This document shows positions 63,954 to 64,000 of a DNA stretch of 64,000 nucleotides, in pieces. The stretch lies in contig NZ_RJJR01000011.1 in assembly GCF_003721595.1 (NCBI RefSeq), positions 153,001 to 217,000 of the forward strand, written 5' to 3'. The first letter of the stretch is position 1, and every line of letters starts with the position of its first letter. The stretch comes from Hanamia caeni. GTDB lineage: Bacteria; Bacteroidota; Bacteroidia; Chitinophagales; Chitinophagaceae. The notes under the pieces were generated by a model. It saw only the letters and a program-made list of their open reading frames with translations, made no database searches and was not told where the DNA came from. Made by a program: the position numbers and the translations under genes.

Positions 63954-64000
63954 TTATACCAGTGGTTTCCAGTTTTGCGGCAGCAGTTCTTCAATTTTAT
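63954..64000 (-). mobile_element. C-terminal end of an IS66-like transposase gene, cut by the right edge
   Basis: Minus-strand translation from the window edge reads KIEELLPQNWKPLV and then stops at 63954-63956. The LLPxxW tail is typical of the C-terminal element of IS66-family transposases. Only 15 codons are visible, so the family call is tentative. The element is 84 bp beyond the last CRISPR repeat and may mark the boundary of the array or separate it from cas genes farther right. Confidence 0.45.

Overview
The window is a chromosomal segment of a Bacteroidota bacterium, most likely a soil or plant-associated member of the Chitinophagaceae or a close relative. The evidence is two SusC/SusD pairs with lipoprotein partners, a hybrid-two-component-type PUL regulator, TAnnTTTG-like -7 promoter boxes, few Shine-Dalgarno sequences, moderately low GC, and secreted proteins whose signal peptides often end in xAQ.

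Region 1 (1-19,474, all on the minus strand) is a polysaccharide utilization locus. In transcription order it holds SusC, SusD, a DUF3823 lipoprotein, a GH2, a GH127-type beta-L-arabinofuranosidase, a GH5-like clan-A hydrolase, a DUF4965/glutaminase-like protein, a small secreted protein, a GH76, a tandem GH43-GH43 protein, and an unrecognised secreted protein cut by the left edge. Two hairpins separate the SusCD/DUF3823 block from the enzymes. Transcribed away from it are a periplasmic-sensor histidine kinase and a separate REC-AraC response regulator (19,898-23,850). Together these equal a hybrid two-component regulator split in two. A large lipoprotein with FG-GAP/VCBS and ASPIC-UnbV domains follows. 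The enzyme set suggests an arabinose- and galactose-rich plant glycan; this is inference.

Region 2 (27.7-34.3 kb) is a housekeeping island: rlmH, a rhomboid protease, tilS, a TPR protein, etfB, etfA, a DUF151 nuclease and ispE. The tilS gene carries an in-frame insertion made of short degenerate repeats.

Region 3 (34.4-55.0 kb) is a pectin system. It includes a GH105 with its own promoter and an operon RGAE (CE12), GH28, PL10, SGNH esterase, CE8 and alpha/beta esterase. It also has a KdgF-like cupin, a second PL10 followed by a LamG protein, a type-B carboxylesterase, a second SusC/SusD pair and a LacI-family regulator. A 34-bp sequence containing a LacI-type operator occurs perfectly twice, 288-289 bp upstream of both the susC and the RGAE start codons, with a matching -7 box at identical spacing. 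A third, diverged copy lies in front of the second PL10. This ties the three transcription units and the lacI gene into one probable regulon. A frameshifted, truncated DUF1593 remnant lies at about 46.2 kb.

Region 4 (55.1-62.6 kb, minus strand) is a tight four-gene operon: a PAS/PAS/HisKA/HATPase/REC/HPt hybrid kinase, a single-domain response regulator, a membrane-anchored HEAT-repeat protein, and a 1143-residue fusion of a processive family-2 glycosyltransferase with an LTA-synthase-type membrane transferase. It looks like a phosphorelay-controlled machine that both builds and modifies an envelope or extracellular polymer. It is the strongest candidate here for an undescribed system.

Region 5 (62.6-64.0 kb) is a CRISPR array of 17 repeats and 16 spacers with no cas genes in the window. 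Beyond it, at the right edge, lie the last codons of an IS66-type transposase. The array's two repeat variants are sorted by position, which fixes its growth direction.
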